The translations under genes were made by a program, and so were the position numbers. The notes under the pieces are model-generated. The model saw only the letters and a list, made by a program, of their open reading frames with translations, was not told the DNA's origin and ran no database searches. 64,000 nt of DNA from Flabesymbios commensalis (lineage: Eukaryota > Annelida > Polychaeta > Terebellida > Flabelligeridae): NCBI GenBank assembly GCA_964017125.1, contig OZ024905.1, positions 39,189,479 to 39,253,478 on the forward strand. Direction: 5' to 3'. This document shows, piece by piece, positions 62,716 through 64,000 of this stretch (within the stretch, counting starts at the first letter, position 1; every line of letters begins with the position of its first letter).

Positions 62716-63424
62716 TTTACCAAGGGAATGGAGTGATTATTAAATCGCTCCACAATTTTATATTTTATTCCATGCACACTTTCGAATCGAACTAAAGAAA
62801 CACAAATTTACTATTTAAACAATATAATCAATACAGAAGTTTCTTAAGATATAGAATCTTATTGAAATAAGTATATTCTTCAATTGATGTATACTAAACA
62901 AACAGTTTCGACTGCCCAATGCATTGATATGACTATACCATAACCTGCTGCTAGGTCTCTATTAGTTTAGGCTTTCTCCTCAATTACATTTGACAAACCA
63001 GATGTTATCACCATCAGTATATCACGCTACATGTCTATATCTGTGTGGGTGATTAATGTGAGGATTAACATCATTTACTACATAAATAAAGGAGTATAAT
63101 ATGACCATAACTAATAACTAAACATGATGGCCGCGCCTTGATATACGCAGTTTTCTTGTTTCTGTTTTCATGTAAACATCTTTGATCTCTATACGGCAAA
63201 TACATAATTCGTTTAATTGTTAAGTTTAATTGAGTATCTGAAATAATATACAAATTTGCCCATTTTGAGTTTATTCCTTTTCGCGGCAACTCACAACTTC
63301 GAATTGACAAGATTACTCCTACATGTGCATGTTTAGTTTGGGAATGAATACGTGCAATTTTTCTTGATTTCGCACAAATTGCACTCACATCGCGAGAACA
63401 TATAACTGAGAAGTTCAGCGAATA

Positions 63425-63500
63425 AAGATTTAATGTTTGTCTATCGTCTGCAACGCTGGCCCTAAGTAAAAAATCAATATCAATGCTTCTTGCTTGCTGT
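63425..63500. repeat. Foldback element, family A, decayed
   Basis: AATGTTTGTCTATCGTCTGC, then ACGCTGGCCCTAAG and a CTTGCTTGCTG-like end. Confidence 0.42.
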
Positions 63501-64000
63501 GTTATATATATATTAGAAAACGAGGCCGTGTTTGGTGAAGCACATCACTCAACGTACCGATATGACCCATTTACATATACAATGGCACAGTTATCTATAC
63601 AAACGAGAGAAGAATTAATTAATATAATTATATGTACGTCTAGACATAGGTGTGTCTAGACGCAAGACATCACCAGTCACAGAAAACTACTATCCTTACA
63701 GAAATATGGACTAATAATAAAAAAATTCTATTAATTGATCCGTGAGAGTTGAATAACTGAACGATATATGATGAATTTAAAATGTTAGTGTTGACACAAT
63801 GAAAAGCAATACGATGGTGCATTCATAAACGTGTTTGCATCTTTCAATATCATAGAATATTGATTATTCACTACTTAGAAAAAAATATGTGACAGAGTTT
63901 AATTGCTGAAAAAAATAGAAATCAATGACAGCGCTAGCATAAACGTAGTGGACCCGTCATAAGAGATACAAAGTCTCTGGCGGGAAACGATTCACAAACT

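Overview
The window is animal nuclear DNA: AT-rich, with spliced genes, long introns and a very heavy load of small non-coding repeats. One host gene is clear. On the minus strand, seven exons between 10115 and 27699 encode the second LIM domain, the homeodomain and the complete C-terminus of an Lmx1-type LIM-homeobox transcription factor (Lmx1a/Lmx1b family). All six introns have GT-AG borders and matching codon phases, giving 300 readable residues that end in the family's NPID-LYSMQNSYF tail. The exons for the first LIM domain and the start codon were not found. They should lie at higher coordinates, beyond 64000 or in sequence I could not recognise, so 27700-64000 is most simply the start of a very long intron. 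The exon structure, base composition and repeat style suggest a lophotrochozoan, perhaps a mollusc, but no sequence here proves the taxon.

Layout: 1-9850 is the region 3' of Lmx1, full of foldback elements, piggyBac-like MITEs and a tRNA-derived SINE. 9856-10114 is the probable 3' UTR. 10115-14335 holds the last five coding exons, with a 200-N assembly gap at 13691-13890 inside an intron. 14336-24486 is a 10.2 kb intron that splits the homeodomain and contains an unexplained coding-like minus-strand stretch (about 19200-20460). 24487-27699 carries the homeodomain N-terminal exon and the LIM2 exon. 27700-64000 has no recognisable exon. It holds dozens of small hairpin-forming elements, simple repeats including a 280-bp (GGCA)n(GGCT)n block, and a few low-repeat, motif-rich stretches that are candidate enhancers.

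The most unusual signal is in the repeats. At least four unrelated foldback families (called A, D, E and F here) have copies whose sequences differ from one another, yet within each copy the two arms stay complementary, with paired substitutions. That pattern needs a mechanism, such as conversion between arms, a hairpin intermediate, or repeated formation by template switching. A second group of elements has TTAA flanks and CCCTTT-type ends typical of piggyBac-derived MITEs. No transposase, LTR element, CRISPR array, rRNA gene or intact tRNA gene was found.
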